From assembly GCF_019956415.1 (NCBI RefSeq), contig NZ_JAHBDK010000031.1:124001-188000 (forward strand): DNA of 64,000 nt, written 5' to 3'. The notes below the pieces were generated by a model. That model saw only the letters and a list, made by a program, of their open reading frames with translations. It searched no databases and had not been told where the DNA came from. The stretch is from Pseudomonas sp. GL-B-19 (GTDB taxonomy: Bacteria; Pseudomonadota; Gammaproteobacteria; Pseudomonadales; Pseudomonadaceae). This document shows, one piece after another, positions 8,869 through 16,309 of the stretch. Each line of letters begins with the position of its first letter. Position 1 is the first letter of the stretch. The position numbers and the translations under genes were made by a program.

Positions 8869-9038
8869 CTGTGGCGAGCCTGCTCGCGATGACGACCTGA
8901 CAGCCAACCAGCCCTTTCTGCTATCCCCGATTTATATTCATTCTGCTTTTATGTGTTTGGCAATGTGTAAAAAACACAGAGCTTTCCCACGCATTTTTCA
9001 GGTTGCCGGGTAGGAAGCGGTCCTTCTAACCTTTGGCC

Positions 9039-9246
9039 GTCGCTGCGATTTCAGCGACCGGGTGTGGAAACCTGGAACTCTTAGTAGCCGCATAGCTGGA
9101 CCATCGTAATCGTTGCCGACGTCGTCTTTCGTCTGCAAACTGCGTCATGGCGGCTGTGCGTGGGCAGACTTCGGTCTGGCCGGGTCCTACTAACCGGTAT
9201 TTCCACCCTGCGTGCAGCCGCCACCTATTTGTCGTGTGGAAACGAC
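9039..9246 (+). promoter_or_regulatory. Structured 5' leader of the DUF6124-like gene
   Basis: The 240 nt before the gene hold several perfect stems. GTCGCTG 9039-9045 pairs with 9052-9058. GGCGGCTG 9149-9156 pairs with CAGCCGCC 9215-9222. Inside the second, CAGAC-TTCG-GTCTG (9165-9178) makes a classic UUCG-tetraloop hairpin, and CCGG 9180-9183 can pair with 9194-9197. GTCGT 9231-9235 pairs with ACGAC 9242-9246. GTGTGGAAAC occurs twice (9062-9071, 9234-9243). This fits a branched regulatory RNA ending just before the ribosome site. The fold is inferred by eye. Confidence 0.45.
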
Positions 9247-9281
9247 ATTGGATGGCTCCCATTTTTAAGTAGGAGTATTCC

Positions 9282-9650
9282 ATGGATAAGTTAATCCCCG
9301 ATCCGCCCACCACCCCCGAAGCTGAAGCCGAAGACTTACGCGTCGAGACGTTACTCAAAGACCGCGAAGCCATCAAACGCGCCCTCGACTACTACCTCGA
9401 TCCCCCCTCGCAATACACCGAAAAACCCCGCCGCCCCAGCACGATGTACATGATCGCCCCGAACATGGACACCGAAAGCCTCTTGGCCCAAGCCTGCGAG
9501 TCGTTGGCTTCCGCGAGTGTCATGACCAGTGATTTCGCCGCCAACCTGATCGGCCCGCAGCGTAATACGGTGTTGGCGATTCAGCAGATCATCATGCTGG
9601 CGGAGTTGGCAGTGAATCGGGCGCTGGATAACGTTGATCCGCAAGGCTGA
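9282..9650 (+). CDS. Small Pseudomonas protein, DUF6124-like (unknown function)
   Basis: A 122-residue, probably cytoplasmic protein with no signal peptide or membrane segment. The N-terminal third is proline-rich and acidic (IPDPPTTPEAEAEDL); the rest is predicted helical (NMDTESLLAQACESLASAS ... AELAVNRALD). It resembles a family common as several paralogues in Pseudomonas that I recall as DUF6124/DUF3077-like; function is unknown. ATG 9282 has an AGGAG site (9271-9275). It follows a long structured leader and ends before a REP pair and a bidirectional terminator, so it is probably monocistronic. Confidence 0.8.
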   Translation: MDKLIPDPPTTPEAEAEDLRVETLLKDREAIKRALDYYLDPPSQYTEKPRRPSTMYMIAPNMDTESLLAQACESLASASVMTSDFAANLIGPQRNTVLAIQQIIMLAELAVNRALDNVDPQG

Positions 9651-9673
9651 TCGGAGACCGCGTTATCGTTCTT

Positions 9674-9771
9674 CGCGAGCAGGCTCGCTCCCACAGGGAA
9701 TCTTCTTTGTTGCACAAATTGTGTGAACACCGGAGATCAACTGTGGGAGCGAGCCTGCTCGCGATGGCGTC
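9674..9771. repeat. REP pair (BIME)
   Basis: Two inverted copies of the GCGAGCAGGCTCGCTCCCAC-type REP (9674-9697 and 9741-9766) lie head to head and can form a large stem-loop. Confidence 0.9.
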
Positions 9772-9822
9772 GGATTTACCACAGCAGAAATTGCTGGTTC
9801 AACCTGGCTTCTGGCAGGCAAC

Positions 9823-9859
9823 AAAAAACGGCGATCACTCCAGTGATCGCCGTTTTTTT
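9823..9859. terminator. Bidirectional rho-independent terminator
   Basis: ACGGCGATCACT (9828-9839) and its complement (9842-9853) form a 12-bp stem with a 2-nt apparent loop. A-run before and T-run after let it end both the DUF6124-like gene and the convergent SIMPL gene. Confidence 0.9.
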
Positions 9860-9874
9860 GTACGTGTTAAAGAA

Positions 9875-10591
9875 TCAAGGCATCAACACTTCAATCGCCC
9901 CATCCGCCGTCATGCTGACCTGACTCGTGCCCGCCTCAACATCCGGTGTCACCGGCGCTGCATCCATCGCGGCGGCTTTCATCATCATCGGCCCGCGCAT
10001 GTACGGCTGTGGATAACCATTGCTGTTCAAGTTCAGGTTAACGATTTTGTAGCTCTTGCCGCCCAACGCATCCGTTGCCAGTTGCGCGCGGGCCTTGAAG
10101 GCCGTCACGGCATCTTTCAGCAGCGCGTCTTCACTGGCCTTGCGCGTCGGCGTGGCGATGGCGAAGTCCATGCCGCCCATTTTCAGGTCGGTGAGCAGTT
10201 CGCCGGTCAGTTTCGACAGGGCGGCGAAGTCCGAGCTTTCCAGGCGCAGTTCGGCGCGTTCACGCCAGCCGGTGATTTTCTGGCCCTTGGTGTCGTAGAT
10301 CGGGTAGCTGTTGCGGCTGCCTTGGCGCAGGGTGATGTCTTTGACCTGTTTGGCCTGGGCCAGCGCTTTGTTCATGGTGGTGCTGACGTCGGCGGCGAGT
10401 TTGGCCGGGTCGGTGTTTTGGTCTTCGGTGTAGAGGGTCACGATCATCAGGTCGCGCGCCACTTCCTGGCTGACTTCGGCACGCAGGGAAATCTGGTTGT
10501 AGTGCAACTCGTCGACGGCCAGGGCCGGGAGGCTGGCGAGGGTGCCGACACTCAGGGCGAGAAGGGCGGTGCAGCGGCGCAATGTGTGCAT
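9875..10591 (-). CDS. SIMPL-domain (DUF541) periplasmic protein
   Basis: A 238-residue protein with a signal peptide (residues 1-25, ending LPALA) and a SIMPL/DUF541 domain from about residue 30 to 210 (ISLRAEVSQEVARDLM ... ALGGKSYKIVNLNL). Proteins of this family are exported and poorly understood; some affect oxidative stress or outer-membrane traits. ATG 10591 has an AAGGAG site; a frame extended by 28 codons lacks one. It ends in the shared bidirectional terminator. It sits between dpp and roxSR as I recall for P. aeruginosa. Confidence 0.9.
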   Translation of the reverse strand: MHTLRRCTALLALSVGTLASLPALAVDELHYNQISLRAEVSQEVARDLMIVTLYTEDQNTDPAKLAADVSTTMNKALAQAKQVKDITLRQGSRNSYPIYDTKGQKITGWRERAELRLESSDFAALSKLTGELLTDLKMGGMDFAIATPTRKASEDALLKDAVTAFKARAQLATDALGGKSYKIVNLNLNSNGYPQPYMRGPMMMKAAAMDAAPVTPDVEAGTSQVSMTADGAIEVLMP

Positions 10592-10710
10592 GAAAGCTCC
10601 TTGGGCGGTGCGCAGGTGTTGGGTCCGAGCCTGCGTGAAACCATCAGACTCTAGCTTTGATGATCCGGTTCGCACAGTTACAACTTCTATACAGATGGAA
10701 TGCAGGTGAC

Positions 10711-10790
10711 CGCTTCGCGGTCAATCGCGAGCAGGCTCGCTCCCACAGGGGGACGCATTCAATGTGGGAGCGAGCTTGCCCGCGAAGGCG
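10711..10790. repeat. REP pair (BIME)
   Basis: Inverted REP copies (ATCGCGAGCAGGCTCGCTCC and GGGAGCGAGCTTGCCCGCGA) are separated by about 20 nt, between the divergent SIMPL and roxS genes. Confidence 0.85.
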
Positions 10791-10908
10791 CCCTTATAGA
10801 CGCCACAACCCTTTTTGCCATGTGGCGCTTTGCCGCACTTTTGCCTGTCAGCCCCCGCGCTTGGTTATACTCCGTGCGATCCGCCTGGAGCGCTCATCAG
10901 GAGAGCTC

Positions 10909-12171
10909 ATGCTCGCCCCCGTTCAAATCACTTCTGCCACTCGCCAGAACCTCTGGCGGCTGACGTTCATCCGCACTTTAGTACTCGCCGCTCAGGCCGG
11001 TTCCGTGGGATTGGCCTACTGGTTCGACCTGCTGCCGCTGCCGTGGGTGCAGCTGGCGATGACCCTCGGGTGTTCGATGCTGCTGTGCGTGTTCACGGCT
11101 GTTCGACTGCGTACGTCATGGCCAGTAACCGAGCTCGAATACGCGCTGCAACTGGCCTGCGACTTGTTTATCCACAGTGCCCTGCTGTATTTCTCCGGTG
11201 GCTCGACCAACCCGTTCGTCTCTTATTACCTGGTGCCGCTGACCATCGCCGCGGTGACGTTGCCATGGCGCTATTCGGTGATTCTGTCCGGTATCGCGTT
11301 GACGATGTACACCTTGCTGCTCGTGCGGTTCTATCCACTGCAAACCTTCCCGATCGCTCGGGAAAACCTGCAGGTCTACGGGATGTGGCTGAGTTTCGCG
11401 CTGGCCGCGGCGGTGATTACATTTTTCGCCGCGCGTATGGCTGAAGAGCTGCGTCGTCAGGAAGAACTGCGCGCCATTCGTCGTGAAGAAGGCCTGCGTG
11501 ATCAGCAATTGCTGGCTGTAGCGACGCAAGCGGCAGGCGCGGCTCATGAACTGGGCACGCCGCTGGCGACCATGAGCGTGTTGCTCAAGGAGATGCGCCA
11601 GGACCATCACGACCCGTTGTTGCAGGACGATTTGAGCGTGTTGCAGGATCAGGTCAAACTCTGCAAAGAGACCTTGCAGCAACTGGTGCGTGCCGCCGAG
11701 GCCAATCGCCGCTTGGCGGTGGAGATGCAGGATGTCACCGATTGGCTCGACGAAGCGCTGAACCGCTGGCACCTGATGCGCCCGGAAGCCAGTTACCGCT
11801 TCCAGCGTCTGGGTCAGGGCACCGTGCCGCGCATGGCGCCGCCGCCGGACTTGACTCAAGCGCTGCTGAATTTGCTGAACAACGCCGCCGATGCGTGCCC
11901 GGAAGGGCTGCAAGTGACGCTGGACTGGAACGCCGAAGACTTGACCATCAGCATTCGCGACCACGGCGCCGGTGTGCCACTGGCCATCGCCGAACAGATC
12001 GGCAAACCATTTTTTACCACCAAGGGCAAAGGTTTCGGCCTGGGCCTGTTTTTGAGCAAGGCCAGCGTGACACGCGCCGGCGGCTCAGTGAAACTCTACA
12101 GTCATGAGGAAGGCGGCACGCTCACCGAGCTGCGCCTGCCCCGTGTCGCCCGAGGAGACGAACATGAGTGA
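10909..12171 (+). CDS. roxS: Redox-sensing histidine kinase RoxS (RegB/PrrB family)
   Basis: Inner-membrane sensor kinase, 420 residues. Six hydrophobic segments lie in about residues 20-175. The RegB ubiquinone-site motif GGSTNPF is at 97-103. The H-box AAHELGTPLA has the phosphorylated His at about 213, and N, G1 and G2 boxes follow (LLNLLNNAADA, IRDHGAGVP, KGKGFGLGLFLSKA). It is known in Pseudomonas to control cyanide-insensitive and terminal oxidases with RoxR. ATG 10909 has an AGGAG site; the longer open frame runs through the REP pair and is rejected. It overlaps roxR by 8 nt, so the two are translationally coupled. Confidence 0.95.
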   Translation: MLAPVQITSATRQNLWRLTFIRTLVLAAQAGSVGLAYWFDLLPLPWVQLAMTLGCSMLLCVFTAVRLRTSWPVTELEYALQLACDLFIHSALLYFSGGSTNPFVSYYLVPLTIAAVTLPWRYSVILSGIALTMYTLLLVRFYPLQTFPIARENLQVYGMWLSFALAAAVITFFAARMAEELRRQEELRAIRREEGLRDQQLLAVATQAAGAAHELGTPLATMSVLLKEMRQDHHDPLLQDDLSVLQDQVKLCKETLQQLVRAAEANRRLAVEMQDVTDWLDEALNRWHLMRPEASYRFQRLGQGTVPRMAPPPDLTQALLNLLNNAADACPEGLQVTLDWNAEDLTISIRDHGAGVPLAIAEQIGKPFFTTKGKGFGLGLFLSKASVTRAGGSVKLYSHEEGGTLTELRLPRVARGDEHE

Positions 12172-12724
12172 CGAGATCCAAGTAGAAGGCGAAGAACTGC
12201 CGCATTTGCTGTTGGTCGACGACGATGCAACCTTCACCCGCGTGATGGCCCGTGCCATGGCCCGCCGTGGTTTTCGCGTCAGCACTGCTGGCTCTGCCGA
12301 AGAAGGCCTGACCATCGCCCAGGCCGATCTGCCGGATTACGCCGCGCTGGACCTGAAAATGGACGGTGACTCGGGTTTGGTCTTGTTGCCCAAGTTGCTT
12401 GAGCTGGACCCGGAAATGCGCGTGGTGATCCTCACCGGTTATTCGAGCATCGCCACCGCCGTCGAGGCGATCAAGCGCGGCGCCTGCAATTACCTGTGCA
12501 AACCGGCCGACGCCGACGACGTTTTGGCCGCGCTGCTGTCCGAACACGCCGACCTCGATACCCTGGTACCGGAAAACCCGATGTCGGTGGACCGTTTGCA
12601 GTGGGAACACATTCAGCGCGTGCTGACCGAGCACGAAGGCAACATCTCGGCCACGGCCCGCGCGCTGGGCATGCACCGCCGAACCCTGCAGCGCAAACTG
12701 CAGAAACGTCCGGTCCGCCGCTGA
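12164..12724 (+). CDS. roxR: Response regulator RoxR (RegA/PrrA family)
   Basis: A 186-residue regulator: receiver domain at 14-125 with acidic pocket DDD (19-21), phospho-acceptor Asp about 63 (ALDLKMDGDSG) and conserved Lys (CKPADADD); then a short linker and a Fis-type helix-turn-helix at the C-terminus (ISATARALGMHRRTLQRKLQ). This compact layout is characteristic of RegA/PrrA/ActR. It acts in the cytoplasm on respiratory genes after phosphorylation by RoxS. ATG 12164 lies inside the end of roxS. Confidence 0.95.
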   Translation: MSDEIQVEGEELPHLLLVDDDATFTRVMARAMARRGFRVSTAGSAEEGLTIAQADLPDYAALDLKMDGDSGLVLLPKLLELDPEMRVVILTGYSSIATAVEAIKRGACNYLCKPADADDVLAALLSEHADLDTLVPENPMSVDRLQWEHIQRVLTEHEGNISATARALGMHRRTLQRKLQKRPVRR

Positions 12725-12763
12725 ACGGACGCTGAACGATCATCGCCAGCTCTCGCGATAACC

Positions 12764-12789
12764 CGAACCGATCAACTATGATCGGTTCG
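12764..12789 (+). terminator. Terminator after roxSR
   Basis: CGAACCGATCA (12764-12774) and its complement (12779-12789) form a perfect 11-bp stem with a 4-nt loop, followed by a T-rich tract (TGTGTGTTCTTTT). Confidence 0.75.
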
Positions 12790-12820
12790 TGTGTGTTCTT
12801 TTCCCTATCGAGCCTTATCC

Positions 12821-14548
12821 ATGAATCAGAACGCTGAATATTCCGCGGTCAACGATGCCGTGCGCGGGCAGTTTTTCCGCAAGGTCTGGGCGATCATCAC
12901 GCCCTATTGGCGAAGTGAAGAGAAGGTCAAGGCCTGGACCCTGCTGATCGCGGTGATTGCGTTGTCGCTGATCAGCGTGGGCATCTCGGTGTGGTTCAAC
13001 ACCTGGTACAAGGACTTTTACAACGCCTTACAAAAGAAAGATGAAGCGGCCTTCTGGCAGCTGATTCTGTATTTCTGCGCGATTGCGGCCGTGGCGATTG
13101 TCGGTGCGGTGTACCGGCTTTATCTGACGCAGATGCTGACCATCCGCTGGCGAGCCTGGCTGACCGAGAAACACTTTGCCCGTTGGCTTGGCAACAAAAA
13201 CTACTATCAGCTGGAGCAGGGCGGCTACACCGATAACCCGGACCAGCGGATTTCTGAAGACCTTAACAACTTCACATCCAACACCCTTGAGCTGGGTATC
13301 GGGCTGCTGCGCAATATCGTCAGCCTGGTGTCGTTCTCGATCATTCTGTGGGGGGTGTCGGGCAGTATTGAAGTCTTCGGTATCACTATTCCCGGCTACA
13401 TGTTCTGGTGCGTACTGGTTTACGCGGTGGTAGGTAGCTGGTTGACGCATTTGATCGGTCGTCGCTTGATCGGTCTGAACAACCAACAACAACGCTTTGA
13501 AGCCGACCTGCGTTTCTCCATGGTGCGGATTCGCGAGAATGCCGAAAGCATCGCGTTGTACAACGGAGAACCGAACGAAAATCGTCGGTTGAGTGGCCGC
13601 TTCGGGATGGTCTGGCATAACTTCTGGGACATCATGAAAGTCTCCAAGCGCCTGACATTCTTCACCGCCGGTTACAGCCAGGCGGCCATCATCTTCCCGT
13701 TCATCGTTGCCTCGCCGCGTTACCTCGCCGGCAAGATCGAGCTCGGTGAACTGATGCAAATCAGTTCGGCGTTCGGCAACGTTCAAGAGAGTTTCAGCTG
13801 GTTTATCAGTGCGTACCAGAACCTCGCTTCATGGCGCGCCACCTGTGATCGTCTGCTGAGTTTTCGTCAGGCCATGACTGACAACGAAGAGCGCCAGCCG
13901 GCCATCGATGTACAGAATCAGGGTGATGAACTGAAGATCCACAACCTCGGCCTTGATCTGGCGGACGGCCGTCATCTGCTGACCAACGCCGACATGGCGG
14001 TGGAAGAGGGCGAGCGTGTCATGCTCAGCGGTCGTTCCGGCAGCGGTAAGTCGACCTTGTTGCGCGCGATGGGGCATCTGTGGCCGGCGGGTCACGGCAG
14101 TATTCGTCTGCCGTCGGCGCGCTACCTGTTCCTGCCGCAAAAGCCGTACTTGCCGATTGGCAGCCTGCGTGAAGTGCTGAGTTATCCACAGGCTGGCGAT
14201 ACCTATCCGCAGGAACGCTACGTTCACGTACTGGAAACCTGTCGTTTGCCGCACCTCGTTTCACGTCTGGATGAAGCGAACCACTGGCAGCGCATGCTCT
14301 CGCCGGGTGAGCAGCAACGTTTGGCGTTTGCCCGTGCGCTGCTGTATGCACCGAAATGGCTGTACATGGACGAAGCGACCTCGGCGATGGATGAAGAGGA
14401 CGAAGCGTCGCTATATCAGGCGTTGATCGATGAAATACCGGGCTTGAGCATTGTCAGCGTCGGGCATCGCAGCAGCCTGAAACGTTTCCACCCACGGCAT
14501 GTTCGTATCGAGAACGGCCATTTGGTGGACCAGACCGTGACCGCATAA
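12821..14548 (+). CDS. ABC transporter, SbmA/BacA-like fused permease-ATPase (YddA type)
   Basis: A 575-residue half-transporter with an N-terminal SbmA/BacA-like membrane domain (about 30-350, several transmembrane helices; signature region DNPDQRISEDLNNFT) and a C-terminal ATPase. Walker A is GRSGSGKST, the signature region is LSPGEQQRLAFARA, and Walker B is WLYMDEATSAMD. Relatives move vitamin B12, bleomycin or antimicrobial peptides across the inner membrane; the substrate here is not known. The start is taken as ATG 12821; no strong ribosome site is visible and an upstream in-frame codon at 12791 is possible. It is probably a single-gene unit. Confidence 0.92.
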   Translation: MNQNAEYSAVNDAVRGQFFRKVWAIITPYWRSEEKVKAWTLLIAVIALSLISVGISVWFNTWYKDFYNALQKKDEAAFWQLILYFCAIAAVAIVGAVYRLYLTQMLTIRWRAWLTEKHFARWLGNKNYYQLEQGGYTDNPDQRISEDLNNFTSNTLELGIGLLRNIVSLVSFSIILWGVSGSIEVFGITIPGYMFWCVLVYAVVGSWLTHLIGRRLIGLNNQQQRFEADLRFSMVRIRENAESIALYNGEPNENRRLSGRFGMVWHNFWDIMKVSKRLTFFTAGYSQAAIIFPFIVASPRYLAGKIELGELMQISSAFGNVQESFSWFISAYQNLASWRATCDRLLSFRQAMTDNEERQPAIDVQNQGDELKIHNLGLDLADGRHLLTNADMAVEEGERVMLSGRSGSGKSTLLRAMGHLWPAGHGSIRLPSARYLFLPQKPYLPIGSLREVLSYPQAGDTYPQERYVHVLETCRLPHLVSRLDEANHWQRMLSPGEQQRLAFARALLYAPKWLYMDEATSAMDEEDEASLYQALIDEIPGLSIVSVGHRSSLKRFHPRHVRIENGHLVDQTVTA

Positions 14549-14560
14549 ACACCGCAATCC

Positions 14561-14652
14561 CTGTAGGAGCAAGGCTTGCCCGCGATGGCCACAACTCGGT
14601 CTATCCGAACGACCGCGTTATCGTTCATCGCGGGCAACCCTTGCTCCTACAC
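14561..14652. repeat. REP pair (GTAGGAGC type)
   Basis: Inverted copies TGTAGGAGCAAGGCTTGCCC and GGGCAACCCTTGCTCCTACA flank a 50-nt centre between the ABC transporter and the GntR regulator. Confidence 0.88.
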
Positions 14653-14658
14653 CGACGG

Positions 14659-14670
14659 TGATCGTACAAC
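14659..14670. promoter_or_regulatory. Candidate operator half-site upstream of the GntR regulator
   Basis: TGATCGTACAAC here is the reverse complement of GTTGTACGATCA. It matches 11 of 12 positions of the left half of the palindrome upstream of kdgD (17772-17783). It lies 52 nt before the regulator start, where an autoregulatory site would be expected. Confidence 0.4.
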
Positions 14671-14722
14671 CGCGTTGAGCTATGATGCGGTTTCAGCCGA
14701 ATTTTCGAGACAGAAGTTCACC

Positions 14723-15472
14723 ATGGAAAACCCGAACGACGCACCACGCCTCCCTCGCAAGCGCCGCAGCCTCGCACAGGAATTGGTGACGGTGCTGTCC
14801 GAGCAGATCCGCGACGGTCACCTCAAGCGCGGCGACAAATTGCCCACCGAGTCGGCGATCATGGACGCCCATGGCGTCAGCCGCACCGTGGTGCGCGAAG
14901 CGATTTCCCGCTTACAGGCAGCCGGGCAGGTTGAAACCCGTCACGGCATCGGTACCTTCGTGCTCGATACCCCGAGCCCAAGCGGTTTCCGTATCGACCC
15001 GGCGACGGTGGTCACCCTGCGTGACGTGTTGGCCATTCTGGAATTGCGCATCAGCCTCGAAGTGGAATCCGCCGGTCTCGCTGCGCAACGCCGTAGCGCC
15101 GAGCAGCTGGCGCTGATGCGTTCAGCACTGGACGCCCTCAACGAAAGCGCTTCCCATGCCAGCGATGCGGTCGCCTCGGACTTCCAGTTCCACCTGCAAA
15201 TTGCGCTGGCGACCGGTAACCGCTACTTCACCGACATCATGACCCACCTGGGCACCAGCATCATTCCGCGCACGCGGCTGAATTCGGCACGCCTGGCCCA
15301 TGACGACCAGCAGCACTACATGAATCGTCTGAGCCGTGAACACGAAGAAATTTACGACGCCATCGCCCGCCAGGATTCGGATGCAGCGCGGGCGGCGATG
15401 CGCTTGCACCTGACCAACAGCCGCGAGCGCCTGCGCCATGCGCATGAAGAGGCTGAGGCGCAGCGGGGTTAA
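14723..15472 (+). CDS. FadR-subfamily GntR transcriptional regulator (probable galactarate/glucarate regulator)
   Basis: A 249-residue regulator. The winged helix-turn-helix lies at about 18-80 (ESAIMDAHGVSRTVVREAIS ... HGIGTFV). An FCD ligand-binding domain of the FadR type covers 100-235 and carries the metal-binding Asp/His pattern (SDFQFHLQIA, HEEIYDAI). Proteins of this group usually sense sugar acids. The galactarate operon starting at 17851 is the likely target because a shared DNA motif lies upstream of both. ATG 14723 is chosen; the longer frame runs through the REP pair. Confidence 0.9.
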   Translation: MENPNDAPRLPRKRRSLAQELVTVLSEQIRDGHLKRGDKLPTESAIMDAHGVSRTVVREAISRLQAAGQVETRHGIGTFVLDTPSPSGFRIDPATVVTLRDVLAILELRISLEVESAGLAAQRRSAEQLALMRSALDALNESASHASDAVASDFQFHLQIALATGNRYFTDIMTHLGTSIIPRTRLNSARLAHDDQQHYMNRLSREHEEIYDAIARQDSDAARAAMRLHLTNSRERLRHAHEEAEAQRG

Positions 15473-15536
15473 GAGGCAATTCGATAGGTGGGCCTACGCC
15501 TTTTTGCCGCAAAGGCGTTCAGCCCGGTTTCCTTGA

Positions 15537-15860
15537 TTATTCGACAATCGCCACCGAAAGCTCCTGAGAAGAGTCTCCTGCAATCGAGCATCTGACCTTT
15601 GCCAATTTACCTACGTGACTATTGTACTGACTGGGTTCGACACGGATTCTGAGTGGCTGTCCAGTCTCAACAGTTCCGCTGAGAGACCAGTCCGTAGATG
15701 GCAATACGTTGAAATGGCAAGTTACTTTGGTGTCGGGAGCTAAGCCCGTGGTATCGACTTGGATTTACACGCAGACGCTGTTTTTGCTCCTGGAAAGTTC
15801 ATTACCAAGATCAATGAAATTAACATCTACAACTTTTGGGCTGGGTACTTGCGTTGTCAT
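15537..15860 (-). pseudogene. Small lower-GC gene interrupted by an in-frame TAA (unknown function)
   Basis: From ATG 15860 (MTTQVPSPKVVDVNFIDLGN) the frame stops at TAA 15765-15767 after 31 codons. It then continues in the same frame for about 75 codons (IQVDTTGLAPDTKVTCHFNV ... SQELSVAIVE) to the TAA at 15537-15539. A single C-to-T change (CAA to TAA) would explain it. The downstream part has a beta-rich look with normal protein composition, so the whole was probably one 107-residue protein. Base composition is lower in GC than neighbours, suggesting acquired DNA. No family was recognised. A palindromic site lies 59 nt upstream. Confidence 0.6.
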
Positions 15861-15919
15861 GATCAGTTTTCCTTTGCTGGATACCCCGCAATTTTTGTTA
15901 TGTATTCCAGTGCTTAGCT

Positions 15920-15937
15920 ACTGTCAGAAATTACAGT
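15920..15937 (-). promoter_or_regulatory. ACTGTCA-N4-TKACAGT palindrome (copy 1)
   Basis: ACTGTCAGAAATTACAGT is an inverted repeat with one mismatch. Its 22-nt context (15917-15938) is identical at 21 positions to the site at 59539-59560. It lies 59 nt upstream of the interrupted small gene, a position suited to an operator or activator site. Confidence 0.55.
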
Positions 15938-15988
15938 TTCGATGAGCGGTCAGCGTTTATTTCCAGCTATCGCAGTGTCCAGCAGAAT

Positions 15989-16085
15989 CGCGAGCAGGCT
16001 CGCTCCCACAGGGATCTTCAGTGAGCACACTAGTGTTGTTCACTCTCGATCAAATGTGGGAGCGAGCCTGCTCGCGATAGGGCCG
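15989..16085. repeat. REP pair (BIME)
   Basis: Inverted REP copies (CGCGAGCAGGCTCGCTCCCA at about 15989-16011; GTGGGAGCGAGCCTGCTCGC at about 16057-16078) follow the phospholipase gene pair. Confidence 0.88.
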
Positions 16086-16103
16086 GCAGCCCTGGTGAAA
16101 ACG

Positions 16104-16295
16104 TCAGCCAGTGCGCAAGATCGAGCGATCTACCCTCACAGCCAATTCAGCCTCCCTGGCCTTGGTATCGAACGCCACATTCCCACGCTCATCCACCACC
16201 GCCCGCCCAATCACCACGCCCTTGGACAACAACTCCAGCGGCGCCCCCTTAAGCGATTGCCCCGAAGCCAGTTCCAATTTCAATTTGATAGTCAT
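16104..16295 (-). CDS. Small protein encoded with the phospholipase C-like gene (unknown)
   Basis: A 63-residue (or 64, from ATG 16298) protein, MTIKLKLELASGQ to RSILRTG. Alternating hydrophobic residues and a KGAPLELLSKGVVIGRAVVD segment suggest a compact beta domain; no signal peptide or membrane helix. An AAGGAG site at 16303-16308 has the best spacing to ATG 16295. It starts 14 nt after the phospholipase-like gene, so it is almost surely co-transcribed. Possible roles are accessory subunit, chaperone or immunity/inhibitor protein; the sequence does not decide. Confidence 0.75.
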   Translation of the reverse strand: MTIKLKLELASGQSLKGAPLELLSKGVVIGRAVVDERGNVAFDTKAREAELAVRVDRSILRTG

Positions 16296-16309
16296 CATCG
16301 ATCTCCTTA

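Noticed and set aside
9147..9272. 41-codon upstream open frame in the leader of the DUF6124-like gene (MAAVRGQTSVW... to APIFK)
   Set aside because: There is no ribosome site before its ATG and it coincides with the strongest RNA stems. It could still be a leader peptide, since its stop is 9 nt before the gene, but the RNA structure explains the sequence better.
9026..9376. 116-codon minus-strand frame over the leader
   Set aside because: It overlaps the start of the gene and the structured leader; its openness follows from the same base composition.
9707..10654. 315-codon plus-strand frame
   Set aside because: Antisense to the SIMPL gene, begins inside a REP sequence and crosses a terminator.
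10657..10908. N-terminal extension of roxS by 84 codons
   Set aside because: It reads through a REP pair and has no ribosome site, while ATG 10909 has AGGAG.
15497..15517. Weak hairpin after the GntR gene as terminator
   Set aside because: The stem is only 7 bp and the T-run is inside the stem; left out as a feature.
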